Shown one piece after another: positions 1 through 7,550 of a stretch of 24,281 nucleotides of DNA. The notes under the pieces were generated by a model, which was not told the origin of the DNA, made no database searches, and saw only the letters and a list, made by a program, of their open reading frames with translations. The DNA is from an uncultured Lachnospiraceae bacterium (GTDB lineage Bacteria > Bacillota > Clostridia > Lachnospirales > Lachnospiraceae), in contig CAJTMZ010000034.1 of the NCBI GenBank assembly GCA_910577445.1, positions 1 to 24,281 on the forward strand. The letters run 5' to 3'. Made by a program: the position numbers and the translations under genes. How positions within the stretch are numbered: the stretch's first letter is position 1; each line of letters opens with the position of its first letter.

Positions 1-649
1 CCGCAAGATTGGTAAATACCGGCGCCTGATACTTGCGGGCCAACCCGGCGATTTTTTCAAGCAGTTCTCTGGAACAGGTGTATTCCGCATGAAATCCCAG
101 GATATAGGACTGCAGAGGGCTCTTTTTATTCAGCTTTTGGTACATCTCTTCCACCAGTTCGGGGGACTGGCTGAAATTATTCACGCCCCCGACCTGAACG
201 CACCGCATACCCATATCGTCAAAAGCGTCCGCGATAGATTCCGGGGTCAGGTACATATCGAAAACTCCAGTGATTCCGCTGGTCAGATATTCCAATATTG
301 CCAGCTTTGACAGTTCGTAAACATCCTCCGCCGTCATTTTTGCTTCCACGGGAAAAATTCTGTTGTTCAGCCACTCACTAAGAGGCAAGTCGTCCGCGTA
401 AGAACGCAGAAGCGTCATTCCCGAATGGGTATGCGCATCCTTAAAGCCCGGCATCAGAAGGTTCCCCTTACAGTCAATCTCCCTGTCAAAGGTAATTCCC
501 TTTACGTCCGGAGAGTCCGGATGGCCGATTGTGCCGCCGGCTGGGCCCACATAGAGAATTTTTTCATCCTGCGTATGGATTTCTCCCTCAAATATGTCCC
601 TGTTTTCCTCCATGGTGAGAATTTTTGCATTATAAAATCTTATGTTCAT
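1..649 (-). CDS. Amidohydrolase, nucleoside/SAH-deaminase-like, 3' part missing
   Basis: The first 216 codons of a metal-dependent amidohydrolase are present; the gene runs off the left edge. The start at 649 has a GGAG site six bases upstream. The N-terminus (MNIRFYNAKILTMEENRDIF) is the usual small beta-sandwich. It is followed by the zinc-binding HxH in DAHTHSGMTLLRSYAD, then a WLNNRIFPVE segment and GFHAEYTCS, all as in the branch holding S-adenosylhomocysteine/5'-methylthioadenosine deaminases, guanine deaminase-like enzymes and chlorohydrolases. The remaining metal-binding His and Asp lie outside the window. The gene is 78 bases after cytidine deaminase and in the same transcription unit as purine nucleoside phosphorylase. 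I therefore infer that it deaminates a purine base, a nucleoside or a related compound. The family is secure; the exact substrate cannot be read from this part. Confidence 0.85.
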   Translation of the reverse strand, partial: MNIRFYNAKILTMEENRDIFEGEIHTQDEKILYVGPAGGTIGHPDSPDVKGITFDREIDCKGNLLMPGFKDAHTHSGMTLLRSYADDLPLSEWLNNRIFPVEAKMTAEDVYELSKLAILEYLTSGITGVFDMYLTPESIADAFDDMGMRCVQVGGVNNFSQSPELVEEMYQKLNKKSPLQSYILGFHAEYTCSRELLEKIAGLARKYQAPVFTNLA

Positions 650-727
650 TCCAATCTCCGTCTGAATATATTTTCATTCATTCAAATATCCGTGAACCTG
701 TCCCGAGCTTCCGCTTTCCGGACTTTT

Positions 728-1174
728 TCACGGGTTTAAATTTTCCGGCCCGAAGCCCTCCGGCAGAAGCTCCTTTAAAGTAAACACTTTATAGTCCTGT
801 TCGCTTTTTGCAACAATCACAAGAAACGTATCGTCCTTTGCAAATTCCCGCATAACCTGCCTGCAAACGCCGCAGGGAAAGGCATACTGCACAATTTCCC
901 CCGCCGGGCTTCCGGCCACCGCAATCGCCTTAAACCTGCGCCATCCCTCGCTGACAGCCTTGCTGATGGCAGTCCTCTCCGCGCAGATGGAGGGCGTGTA
1001 GGCGGCGTTTTCAATGTTACAGCCGGTATAAATTCGCAGTTCGTTGGTCAGCACCGCAGCTCCCACCAGATAACCTGAGTAGGGAGCGTACGCCTTATTT
1101 CTTGCTTCTATTGCCGAGCGAATCAGTTCCGTTACCGGTATATCGTTTGTTTTTGATGTATCCATAGAGTTCAT
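728..1174 (-). CDS. cdd: Cytidine deaminase
   Basis: A small cytidine deaminase that converts cytidine or deoxycytidine to uridine or deoxyuridine in the cytoplasm. The zinc site is clear: the CAERTA motif (Cys replacing His of HAE, plus the proton-shuttle Glu) and the PCGVCRQ pair give three Cys ligands, as in the short tetrameric enzymes. AYAPYSGYLVGAAVL and GCNIENAAYTPSICAE are the conserved substrate-binding parts. At about 148 residues it is slightly longer than the usual 130-136. Two starts compete: ATG at 1174, only two bases after GGGGAG, and ATG at 1165, eleven bases after it. The second would give a more typical length. The gene is 41 bases downstream of the nucleoside phosphorylase and is probably co-transcribed with it. 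Confidence 0.95.
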   Translation of the reverse strand: MNSMDTSKTNDIPVTELIRSAIEARNKAYAPYSGYLVGAAVLTNELRIYTGCNIENAAYTPSICAERTAISKAVSEGWRRFKAIAVAGSPAGEIVQYAFPCGVCRQVMREFAKDDTFLVIVAKSEQDYKVFTLKELLPEGFGPENLNP

Positions 1175-1215
1175 CTCTCCCCGACAGCAAATATCATTTT
1201 GGCCAAAATATCATT

Positions 1216-2040
1216 TCATGCAAATGATGCAATTGATTCCGTGATAAGCTGACGGAAAAGCGGCGCCGCCTTGTTGGAAGCCTCCTGAACTTCCTCGTGG
1301 GTAAGAGGGTTGTCCGTCATGCCGGCGGCCAGATTTGCCACGCAGGAAATCCCGCAGATTTTCATTCCCATATGGTTGGCGGCGATTGCCTCCACTACGG
1401 TACTCATTCCCACAGCGTCCGCGCCAAGGCCGCGGAGCATCCTGATTTCCGCGGGAGATTCAAAGGAGGGCCCTGTTAACTGCACATAAATTCCTTCATG
1501 CAAAGGAATACCGCATTCCTTCGCCGTCCGGCGAATCACGTCCTGAAGTTCCGGGTTATAAACCTTGCTCATATCCGGGAAACGAACTCCCAGCTCGTCG
1601 ATGTTCGCGCCCACCAGCGGGTTTGGCGCAAAGCTGGAAATATGGTCTTTAATGAGCATGAAGCTGCCGGCGGAAAAGGACGGATTGATTCCCCCCGAGG
1701 CATTGGTCAGAAACAGGATTTCCGCTCCCATCATTTTCATAAGGCGGGCAGGAAGAACCACGTCCGAAATGGGATATCCTTCATAATAATGAACTCTTCC
1801 TTTCATGCATACCACAGGCACGCCCTTCACATAGCCGAAAATGAACTTTCCGGCATGTCCCGGAACGGTGGATACCGGAAAATCCTCGATTTCGCTGTAA
1901 TCAATCTCCGCTTTCACGTCCATGGTATCCGCGTAATTGCCAAGGCCCGAGCCAAGCACAAGCGCTACCTTCGGCGTTAAGGGAATCTGTTCTTTGATGC
2001 TTTCATAACATTTTACAACTTTTTCGTATACCTGATTCAT
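1216..2040 (-). CDS. punA: Purine nucleoside phosphorylase (trimeric, low-molecular-mass type)
   Basis: A 274-residue purine nucleoside phosphorylase that splits inosine, guanosine and their deoxy forms with phosphate to free base and (deoxy)ribose-1-phosphate. Its length and motifs match the trimeric PNP/MTAP family: VLGSGLG near the N-terminus for phosphate, VPGHAGKF, GRVHYYEGY, FLTNASGGIN, GPSFESPAEIRML and GMSTVVEA, followed by CVANLAAGM with the base-contacting Asn region. The start at 2040 has a good GGAGG site seven bases upstream. The gene has its own promoter within a long dyad and lies just after the spoIVA terminator, so it starts a new transcription unit with cdd and the amidohydrolase. 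The symbol follows the common family name; a Bacillus equivalent is called pupG. Confidence 0.96.
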   Translation of the reverse strand: MNQVYEKVVKCYESIKEQIPLTPKVALVLGSGLGNYADTMDVKAEIDYSEIEDFPVSTVPGHAGKFIFGYVKGVPVVCMKGRVHYYEGYPISDVVLPARLMKMMGAEILFLTNASGGINPSFSAGSFMLIKDHISSFAPNPLVGANIDELGVRFPDMSKVYNPELQDVIRRTAKECGIPLHEGIYVQLTGPSFESPAEIRMLRGLGADAVGMSTVVEAIAANHMGMKICGISCVANLAAGMTDNPLTHEEVQEASNKAAPLFRQLITESIASFA

Positions 2041-2077
2041 ATTCGTCCTCCAAAATATTTTATGAATACTGTTTGTC

Positions 2078-2127
2078 GATTCTGTAATACTTTAGCATAT
2101 AGTACCACAGAATCATGGTTGGGGCAA
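2078..2127 (-). promoter_or_regulatory. Candidate promoter and long dyad ahead of the PNP gene
   Basis: On the minus strand a -35-like TTGCCC (2122-2127) and a -10 TACTAT (2099-2104) are separated by 17 bases. The -10 box lies inside an inverted repeat covering 2078-2114: the outer arms GATTCTGT and ACAGAATC match perfectly, and the pairing extends to 14 positions if two G-T pairs are allowed, with a 9-base centre. A dyad over a -10 box suggests a repressor operator. It could also form a partial hairpin in the mRNA, but much of the left arm lies upstream of the likely transcription start, which favours a DNA-level role. Confidence 0.6.
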
Positions 2128-2138
2128 GAATTGCGCAC

Positions 2139-2183
2139 AAAAATACCGGACCTGCATGAGTATTGCTTTTTGGCAGGCCCGGT
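2139..2183 (-). terminator. Rho-independent terminator after spoIVA
   Basis: Read on the minus strand, an 11-base stem (arms at 2173-2183 and 2145-2155, one G-U pair) with a 17-base loop is followed directly by ATTTTTG. It starts 25 bases after the spoIVA stop codon and separates spoIVA from the nucleoside phosphorylase promoter. Confidence 0.8.
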
Positions 2184-2207
2184 GATTCCGGAAACTTTCC
2201 GTATATT

Positions 2208-3695
2208 TTATATGATAATACAGACCATTCCTCCATTGGAATCGTTCACTATCTTCTGCATGGTTTCCTGTAATTTCAACTGGCTTTCGTCCCCTATCAT
2301 TGTAAGTTTCCCTGTAATCCCGTCGTTTACAAGCTGTTCCACGGATTTTCCGAAAATATTCGTCTCCCAAATGCCGGCTTCGCTCTGACTGGAATCCGAA
2401 ATAAAGCGGATTAAATCCTGAGCCTGCTCCTCGGAGCCCACAATAGGAGAAATCTCCGTTTCGATGTTGGCGCGTATCATATGGATGCTGGGGCTCTCCG
2501 CCCGGATTTTCACGCCGAATTTGTTGCCGTGCTTGATGACCTCCGGCTTATCTAATTTGATTTCGCTGCGCTCCGGCGTCACCACCCCGTAGCCTTTTTG
2601 TCTGACGGAATCAATGGCATGAAGCACTTTTACATACTCCTTCTTCATCTTTGCCATTTCTTTCAGCACGGACAGTAAGTGGTATTCGTTGTCAATCTTC
2701 TCGCCCACCATTTCGCTGAGCATCTCGTAATAGTAAGCGTCGTCCACGTCAAGCCAGACTTTCACACACCCGTTGGACATGTCGATGCCGTCCATCTTGC
2801 ATTTTTTGATAAAAGGGCCTTCCAGGGCGACCGGATTGTTTTTCACGTCGCGGATGCAGTTGTACTGCTTCATAATCTCCTTGACGCGCTCAATCAAATC
2901 CACCTTCATACTGTGGTTTGCCGGCAGCATTTCCACCCATTTGGGCATATAAAACTCAATCATGGTCAGCGGAAATTCATACAGGATATTCTCGAGGATT
3001 TGATTGATGTCGTCCTTTTTAAGCTGCTCGCAGTTGACGGCCATCACCGCCACCCCGTATTTGTTTTCGATTTCATTCGACAGTCTCGCCGCCTCTTCGC
3101 CGTAGGGCTTTGCGGTGTTCAAAAGCACCACAAAAGGTTTTTTCAGCTTTTTCAGCTCTTTAATCGTGCGTTCCTCGGCCGCCATATAGTTTTCTCTGGG
3201 AATATCTCCGAAGCTTCCGTCGCAGGTCACCACAATACCTATGGTGGAATGGTCGTTAATCACCTTTCTCGTTCCGATTTCCGCCGCCTGCGTAAAAGGG
3301 ATTTCCTCCGCATACCAGGGCGTCTTTACCATACGCTCCGTCTCGTTTTCCATATGGCCGCTGGCGCCGTCCACCATGTAGCCGACGCAGTCAATGAGCC
3401 GCACTCTGGTTTCAATGCCGTCTCCTAAGGTCAGCTTCGCCGCTTCCTTGGGGATAAACTTGGGCTCTGTGGTGGTGATGGTTTTTCCTCCCGCGCTCTG
3501 GGGAAGCTCGTCAACCACCCTTTCTTTTTCATAGGATTCTGTCATATTGGGCAGAACCATCAAGTCCATAAATCTCTTGATAAAGGTGGATTTTCCCGTC
3601 CGGACCGGACCTACCACCCCTATGTAAATTTCTCCGCCGCATCTTAGCTGAATATCATTGTATAAGTCATATTCTTTCTTTACATTTATGTCCAT
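2208..3695 (-). CDS. spoIVA: Stage IV sporulation protein A, spore-coat ATPase SpoIVA
   Basis: SpoIVA is the ATPase that polymerises on the forespore surface to form the base of the coat and to recruit other coat and cortex factors. The protein is 495 residues, close to the Bacillus size (about 492). The Walker A loop GPVRTGKST is at residues 29-37 and is followed by IKRFMDLMVLPNM, the conserved TTTEPKFIPKEA stretch, LIDCVGYMVDGA (Walker B region) and a GTPase-like TVVLLNTAKP-type segment. The C-terminus ends GGMVCIII. The start at 3695 is chosen because GGAAGGGG lies seven bases upstream and the N-terminus MDINVKKEYDLYNDIQLR matches the family; a longer reading to 3881 overlaps the preceding gene. 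It has a sigma-E-like promoter and an SD-masking hairpin upstream and a terminator downstream. Confidence 0.97.
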   Translation of the reverse strand: MDINVKKEYDLYNDIQLRCGGEIYIGVVGPVRTGKSTFIKRFMDLMVLPNMTESYEKERVVDELPQSAGGKTITTTEPKFIPKEAAKLTLGDGIETRVRLIDCVGYMVDGASGHMENETERMVKTPWYAEEIPFTQAAEIGTRKVINDHSTIGIVVTCDGSFGDIPRENYMAAEERTIKELKKLKKPFVVLLNTAKPYGEEAARLSNEIENKYGVAVMAVNCEQLKKDDINQILENILYEFPLTMIEFYMPKWVEMLPANHSMKVDLIERVKEIMKQYNCIRDVKNNPVALEGPFIKKCKMDGIDMSNGCVKVWLDVDDAYYYEMLSEMVGEKIDNEYHLLSVLKEMAKMKKEYVKVLHAIDSVRQKGYGVVTPERSEIKLDKPEVIKHGNKFGVKIRAESPSIHMIRANIETEISPIVGSEEQAQDLIRFISDSSQSEAGIWETNIFGKSVEQLVNDGITGKLTMIGDESQLKLQETMQKIVNDSNGGMVCIII

Positions 3696-3702
3696 AAAAT
3701 TA

Positions 3703-3735
3703 CCCCTTCCATACTTAGTTAAATGTATGAAGGGG
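3703..3735 (-). promoter_or_regulatory. Hairpin that would mask the spoIVA ribosome binding site
   Basis: On the minus strand CCCCTTCATAC (3735-3725) pairs with GTATGGAAGGGG (3714-3703) across a 10-base loop; the only fault is one bulged base. The 3' arm contains the whole Shine-Dalgarno GGAAGGGG of spoIVA, whose ATG starts seven bases later. In any transcript that covers both arms the site should be paired. TAATTTT follows the stem, so weak termination is also possible. Confidence 0.65.
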
Positions 3736-3750
3736 CAAATCAGTTTATTA
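3722..3750 (-). promoter_or_regulatory. Candidate sigma-E (mother-cell) promoter of spoIVA
   Basis: The minus strand has CATACATT at 3729-3722, a full match to the known sigma-E -10 consensus CATACAHT. Fourteen bases upstream is TAATAAA (3750-3744), which matches the first five positions of the -35 consensus KMATATT. spoIVA is a sigma-E gene in Bacillus. The predicted start near 3715-3717 would give a leader of about 20 bases carrying the ribosome site. Confidence 0.6.
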
Positions 3751-3757
3751 CCGTTTT

Positions 3758-4258
3758 TCAGAAAAGATATAATTGCTTTCCGTTCTCCCGCAGCCATTTT
3801 TTGTACTGCAGGTAAGCAGGGCAGATGCTTTCCACCAGATGCCAGAAATCCGCCGAATGGTTCATATGCACGAGATGGCACAGCTCATGGATTATCACAT
3901 AGTCGCACACCGGCTCCGGCGCCATGAGCAGCCGCCAGTTAAAGTTCATGTTTCTTTTGCTGCTGCAGCTTCCCCACCGGCTTTTCTGGTCCTTAATCCG
4001 AATATCCTGAAAGGAAACGGAAAGCCTTTCGGCAAATTCTCCGGCTTTTTCCTGAAAAACCACAGCCGCTTCCTTTCGGTACCATTTCTCCAACTGGTCT
4101 CTCCGGTATGCATAATCCGCCTCATAGGGAACCCACAAAAGCAACAGGTCCATAGCCATCTTTACCCTTGCCCGGCTCCGCTCCTCCCGAATCACCCTTA
4201 AAGTGCGGGCCTCTCCCAGATAATACAGCGTGTCGCCGTTTTCCAGTTTCAGTTTCAT
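3758..4258 (-). CDS. YgjP-like metallopeptidase-fold protein (DUF45, zincin-type)
   Basis: A 166-residue protein of the YgjP/DUF45 family. The zinc motif is IIHELCHLVHMNHSADFW, that is HExxH plus a further His before xxFW, preceded by the family signature RWGSCSS and NFNWRLLMAPEPVCDYV. It is shorter than many members (about 230-240 residues) because the N-terminal beta-rich part is reduced. There is no signal peptide, so it is probably cytoplasmic. Escherichia coli YgjP has been reported to hydrolyse UTP, but the role is poorly known and I do not assign a substrate. Its ATG overlaps the tyrS stop codon as ATGA, so the two genes are probably translationally coupled. The spoIVA promoter begins eight bases after its stop. 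Confidence 0.88.
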   Translation of the reverse strand: MKLKLENGDTLYYLGEARTLRVIREERSRARVKMAMDLLLLWVPYEADYAYRRDQLEKWYRKEAAVVFQEKAGEFAERLSVSFQDIRIKDQKSRWGSCSSKRNMNFNWRLLMAPEPVCDYVIIHELCHLVHMNHSADFWHLVESICPAYLQYKKWLRENGKQLYLF

Positions 4259-5478
4259 TTCAATATAATTCTGCGGAAGTTCTTCTTCCCTCTTTTTACC
4301 ACCGCGCCCTCGCCGGTAAAGGTTTCCCTGCCAAAGGCCGCTTTCACGTCCGTCACTTTTTCATTTTCAAGGGTTACGCCGCCCTGTTCGATAGCGCGTC
4401 TTGCCTCGGAGCGGCTGGCCGTCAGTCCCGCTTTGCAGAGCACGGAAATCATATCGATGCTTCCCTCCGTGAAATCCTCTTCCGTAAGCTCGGTTGTAGG
4501 CATTTCCGCCGCAACGCCTGCGCTGAAAAGGGCCCTTGCGCTCTCCCTTGCCTTTACGGCTTCTTCCTCGCCGTGCACCAGCTTGGTAAGCTCGTAAGCT
4601 AAAACTTCCTTGGCCTGATTCAACTGGCTGCCTTCCCATTTATCCATCTCGTCAATCTGCTCAAGAGGCAGGAAAGTCAGCATCCGAAGGCACTTTAGAA
4701 CGTCCGCGTCCGCAACGTTTCTCCAGTATTGATAAAACTCAAAGGGAGTGGTCTTTTCGGGGTCAAGCCACACGGCGCCCTTCTGGGTCTTGCCCATCTT
4801 GTTGCCCTCGGAATTAAGAAGCAGGGTGATTGTCATGGCATAAGCGTCCTTGCCAAGCTTTCTCCGAATCAGCTCCGTACCGCCAAGCATGTTGCTCCAC
4901 TGGTCGTCGCCGCCGAACTGCATGTTGCATCCGTACCGCTGGAACAGCTCGTAAAAATCATAGCTCTGCATCAGCATATAGTTAAATTCCAGAAAACTTA
5001 ACCCTTTTTCCATCCTCTGCCTGTAGCATTCCGCCGTCAGCATTCTGTTAACGGAAAAATGAGGCCCGATTTCCCTTAAAAATTCAACATAATTCAAGTC
5101 TAAAAGCCACTCCGCGTTGTTCACCATAAGGGCTTTTCCCTCTGAAAAATCAATAAAACGGCTCATCTGTTTCTTAAAGCACTCGCAGTTGTGGTCAATG
5201 GTTTCTTTGGTCATCATGGAGCGCATATCGCTTCTCCCGGAAGGGTCACCCACCATGCCAGTGCCGCCGCCAATCAGGGCGATGGGCTTATTGCCTGCCA
5301 TCTGGAGCCGCTTCATTAAGCACAGCGCCATGAAATGCCCCACGTGCAGGGAATCCGCCGTAGGGTCAAAGCCGATATAAAAAGTGGCCTTTCCGTTGTT
5401 TATCAGTTCCTTGATTTCCTCTTCGTCTGTAAGCTGGGCCAGAAGTCCTCTGGCCTTCAATTCGTCAAAAATAGTCAT
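4255..5478 (-). CDS. tyrS: Tyrosyl-tRNA synthetase
   Basis: Class I tyrosyl-tRNA synthetase of 407 residues, the normal bacterial size; it charges tRNA-Tyr in the cytoplasm. The HIGH-type motif is HVGH at residues 45-48 (FDPTADSLHVGHF). QFGGDDQWSNML is the tyrosine-site segment and the KMSKS-type loop is KMGKT at 227-231. The C-terminal ~70 residues (AGLTASRSEARRAIEQGGVTLENEKV) form an S4 RNA-binding domain. The start at 5478 has a strong GGGAGGAGAG site that lies inside the end of the preceding permease gene. Only two bases separate it from that gene, so there is no room for the T-box leader that often controls tyrS in Firmicutes. Expression therefore seems to depend on the nucleoside-transport operon or on a promoter inside the permease gene. 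Confidence 0.98.
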   Translation of the reverse strand: MTIFDELKARGLLAQLTDEEEIKELINNGKATFYIGFDPTADSLHVGHFMALCLMKRLQMAGNKPIALIGGGTGMVGDPSGRSDMRSMMTKETIDHNCECFKKQMSRFIDFSEGKALMVNNAEWLLDLNYVEFLREIGPHFSVNRMLTAECYRQRMEKGLSFLEFNYMLMQSYDFYELFQRYGCNMQFGGDDQWSNMLGGTELIRRKLGKDAYAMTITLLLNSEGNKMGKTQKGAVWLDPEKTTPFEFYQYWRNVADADVLKCLRMLTFLPLEQIDEMDKWEGSQLNQAKEVLAYELTKLVHGEEEAVKARESARALFSAGVAAEMPTTELTEEDFTEGSIDMISVLCKAGLTASRSEARRAIEQGGVTLENEKVTDVKAAFGRETFTGEGAVVKRGKKNFRRIILK

Positions 5479-5480
5479 TT

Positions 5481-6437
5481 CTATCTCTCCTCCCTAAAAT
5501 AGTTCTGTCCGAGCGCCGCCGGAAGATTGATTCTTCCCGATTTCCTCATGGAGCTTATAACCAGCACCAGCGCCGTCATAAGGAACGGCAGCATATCGTA
5601 AAAGGCCGTTGGGAAAGGCAGGACGCTTTGCGGAATGTAATACTTTAAAACCCGCAGCGCGCCGAAAACAAAGGAGCCTAAAATCGCCCCCGCCGGCTGC
5701 CAGTTGGCGAAGATTACAAGGGCAACGGCAATCCAGCCAAGTCCGCCCACGTTGTTGCTTATCCACACGCCGCCGTTGATTATCATGGAGCAGTACACGC
5801 CGCCAATCCCGCAAATTGCACCGCCTAATATAATGTTCGCATATTTTACTCCGGTCACTTTGATGCCCGCCGCATCGGCAGCCCCCGGGTTTTCCCCCGT
5901 GGCTTTCAGGTTCAGGCCCGCCTTGGTGCGGTTCAGATACCAGGCGGCAAAAAGGGCAATCGCAATTCCGATATACACAAAGGGACTGTAGGAAAAAAGA
6001 AGCTCCCCGATTACGGGAATATCGCCAAGTCCTAAAATCGCGCCTCCACGCATGGCCGCGGTAATCTTCTCCGGCAGCTTTAAGGTTCCTTCCGGGCTTT
6101 TATTTAAAAAGAAAATTCCGATAAAATTGGCAAAACCAATGCCGAAAATCGTCAGGGTAAGTCCCGTTACATTCTGGTTCGCCATAAAGGTGACAGTCAA
6201 AATGGCGTAGACCAGAGCGCTGAGCGCTCCCGCTATGGCGCTAAAGAGCAGGGCAAGGAAAAAATTGTCCGTGTAATACCCCACCATAAAGCCCACGCAG
6301 GCGCCAATAGACATCATTCCCTCCACGCCCAGATTCAAATGTCCTGTCTTTTCCGTCAGTATTTCCCCTACGGTTCCAAAGAGAAGGGGTGTTCCCGCGC
6401 CTACGGCGGCCACAAGAAATTTAATCAGCATATCCAT
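5481..6437 (-). CDS. nupQ: Nucleoside-type ABC transporter permease (second permease)
   Basis: A 318-residue inner-membrane permease of the branched-chain/BMP-associated (BPD_transp_2) family. It has about 8-9 hydrophobic segments and the conserved text GTVGEILTEKTGHLNLGVEGMM, TGENPGAADAAGIKV and GLGWIAVALVIFANWQPAGAILG. In the family this gene pairs with a larger permease, a double ATPase and a BMP lipoprotein to import nucleosides, as in Bacillus NupNOPQ. The gene starts three bases after the previous permease stops, with GGAGG at the end of that gene. A second ATG two codons on (MDM) is equally possible. The symbol is by analogy of family and gene order; substrates are inferred from the neighbouring nucleoside phosphorylase and deaminase genes. 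Confidence 0.93.
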   Translation of the reverse strand: MDMLIKFLVAAVGAGTPLLFGTVGEILTEKTGHLNLGVEGMMSIGACVGFMVGYYTDNFFLALLFSAIAGALSALVYAILTVTFMANQNVTGLTLTIFGIGFANFIGIFFLNKSPEGTLKLPEKITAAMRGGAILGLGDIPVIGELLFSYSPFVYIGIAIALFAAWYLNRTKAGLNLKATGENPGAADAAGIKVTGVKYANIILGGAICGIGGVYCSMIINGGVWISNNVGGLGWIAVALVIFANWQPAGAILGSFVFGALRVLKYYIPQSVLPFPTAFYDMLPFLMTALVLVISSMRKSGRINLPAALGQNYFREER

Positions 6438-6440
6438 TTT

Positions 6441-7550
6441 CTATTCCTCCCTCTTTTCTTTATGAGCCGCACCCGCGAACTGAAAACGGTATCTCACAAA
6501 AAACTCGCATCCTAATATGAAAAAGAGAATAATTCCCTGCAAAACGTCCGCACAGTCCGTTGATAATCCAAATTCCGACTGCACCACGCTGCTTCCCTTT
6601 TCCAGTACGCTGAACAAAAAGGACACGACAAAAATGGAAAAAGGATTGAGCTGCGCCAGCCAGGCGACGATAATCGCCGTAAACCCCACGCCTCCCGCAA
6701 CGGAAGCCGTAAGAGTGATATCGGAACCCGTGGCCTGTATCATACCGGCCATGCCGCAAATCCCGCCGCTTAAAAACATGGTCCGCAGCACGATTTTTTT
6801 CACATGCATTCCGGCGTATCTGGCGGTGTCCTGGCTTTCCCCCACCACGCCGATTTCATAGCCCTGCTTTGTATATTTCATGTAAATGAAAATGATTACC
6901 GTAAGAATAAGGGCAATCAGCCATCCGAACTGAATCCCGAAAAGCTTGTCCAAAGCGGCGTTCTTGTCAAATCTGGCGATTTTGGGAAATCCCTGCGCCG
7001 CCGGGTCTGTCCATGGGCCGTCCCGCAGATAGGACACGATATGCAGCGCAATGTAATTCAGCATCAAAGTAAAAAGCGTCTCGTTTGTATTATATTTCAC
7101 CTTGAAGAAAGCGGGAATCAGTCCCCACAGTCCGCCTCCGATAATGCCGGCCAGAAACATGACAATCACCAGCACAACATGGTTCCACTCCGAGCAGAAA
7201 AGGGCAAAGAACGTTGCGCATGTTGCGCCGAAAATAAGCTGCCCTTCCGCCCCGATGTTCCAGAACTTCATTTTAAAGGCAAGGGTGACGCCCAGTGAAG
7301 TAATCAGCAGCGGAATCATAATTTTAACGGTACCCTGAAAAGCCATCACGCTTCGGCACGCGCCCGATACAATGGTTTTATAGACCGTAAAAGGATTTTG
7401 TCCCACACATGCAATAAAAATTCCTCCTGCAAGGAGCGATAACGCCACTGCAAACAGCCGCAATATGATAATTTCCTTTGCGGGACGCTCCGAGCGCTTT
7501 ACCACCCTGATTACAGGCTCTTTTTGATTATTTCCCCCTCCGGAGCTCAT
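6441..7550 (-). CDS. nupP: Nucleoside-type ABC transporter permease (first, larger permease)
   Basis: A 369-residue permease of the BPD_transp_2 family with a short charged cytoplasmic N-terminus (about 30 residues, ending in RPAKEIIILR) and then about 8-10 membrane segments. Conserved parts include TSLGVTLAFKMKFWNIGAEGQLIFGA, YNTNETLFTLMLNYIALHI, GESQDTARYAGMHVKKIV and SVAGGVGFTAIIVAWLAQLNP. The ATG at 7550 overlaps the stop of the ATPase gene as ATGA, so the genes are coupled. It works as the partner of the next permease in one membrane channel fed by the BMP lipoprotein. The family is clear; nucleosides as cargo are inferred from context. Confidence 0.94.
   Translation of the reverse strand: MSSGGGNNQKEPVIRVVKRSERPAKEIIILRLFAVALSLLAGGIFIACVGQNPFTVYKTIVSGACRSVMAFQGTVKIMIPLLITSLGVTLAFKMKFWNIGAEGQLIFGATCATFFALFCSEWNHVVLVIVMFLAGIIGGGLWGLIPAFFKVKYNTNETLFTLMLNYIALHIVSYLRDGPWTDPAAQGFPKIARFDKNAALDKLFGIQFGWLIALILTVIIFIYMKYTKQGYEIGVVGESQDTARYAGMHVKKIVLRTMFLSGGICGMAGMIQATGSDITLTASVAGGVGFTAIIVAWLAQLNPFSIFVVSFLFSVLEKGSSVVQSEFGLSTDCADVLQGIILFFILGCEFFVRYRFQFAGAAHKEKREE

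Noticed and set aside
2679..3428. Plus-strand open frame of 249 codons inside spoIVA
   Set aside because: It is antisense to a secure gene, rich in His and Phe as expected of a complementary-strand frame, and shows no domain or ribosome site.
2208..3881. Longer spoIVA reading starting at 3881 with 62 extra residues
   Set aside because: The extra part overlaps the end of the ygjP gene, lacks a ribosome site at its start and has no match to the conserved SpoIVA N-terminus; the start at 3695 fits both.
5479..5480. T-box leader for tyrS
   Set aside because: Only two bases separate the permease stop codon from the tyrS start.
7097..7300. Possible small antisense gene within the first permease
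   Set aside because: No ribosome site, no family resemblance, and the codons mirror the permease frame.
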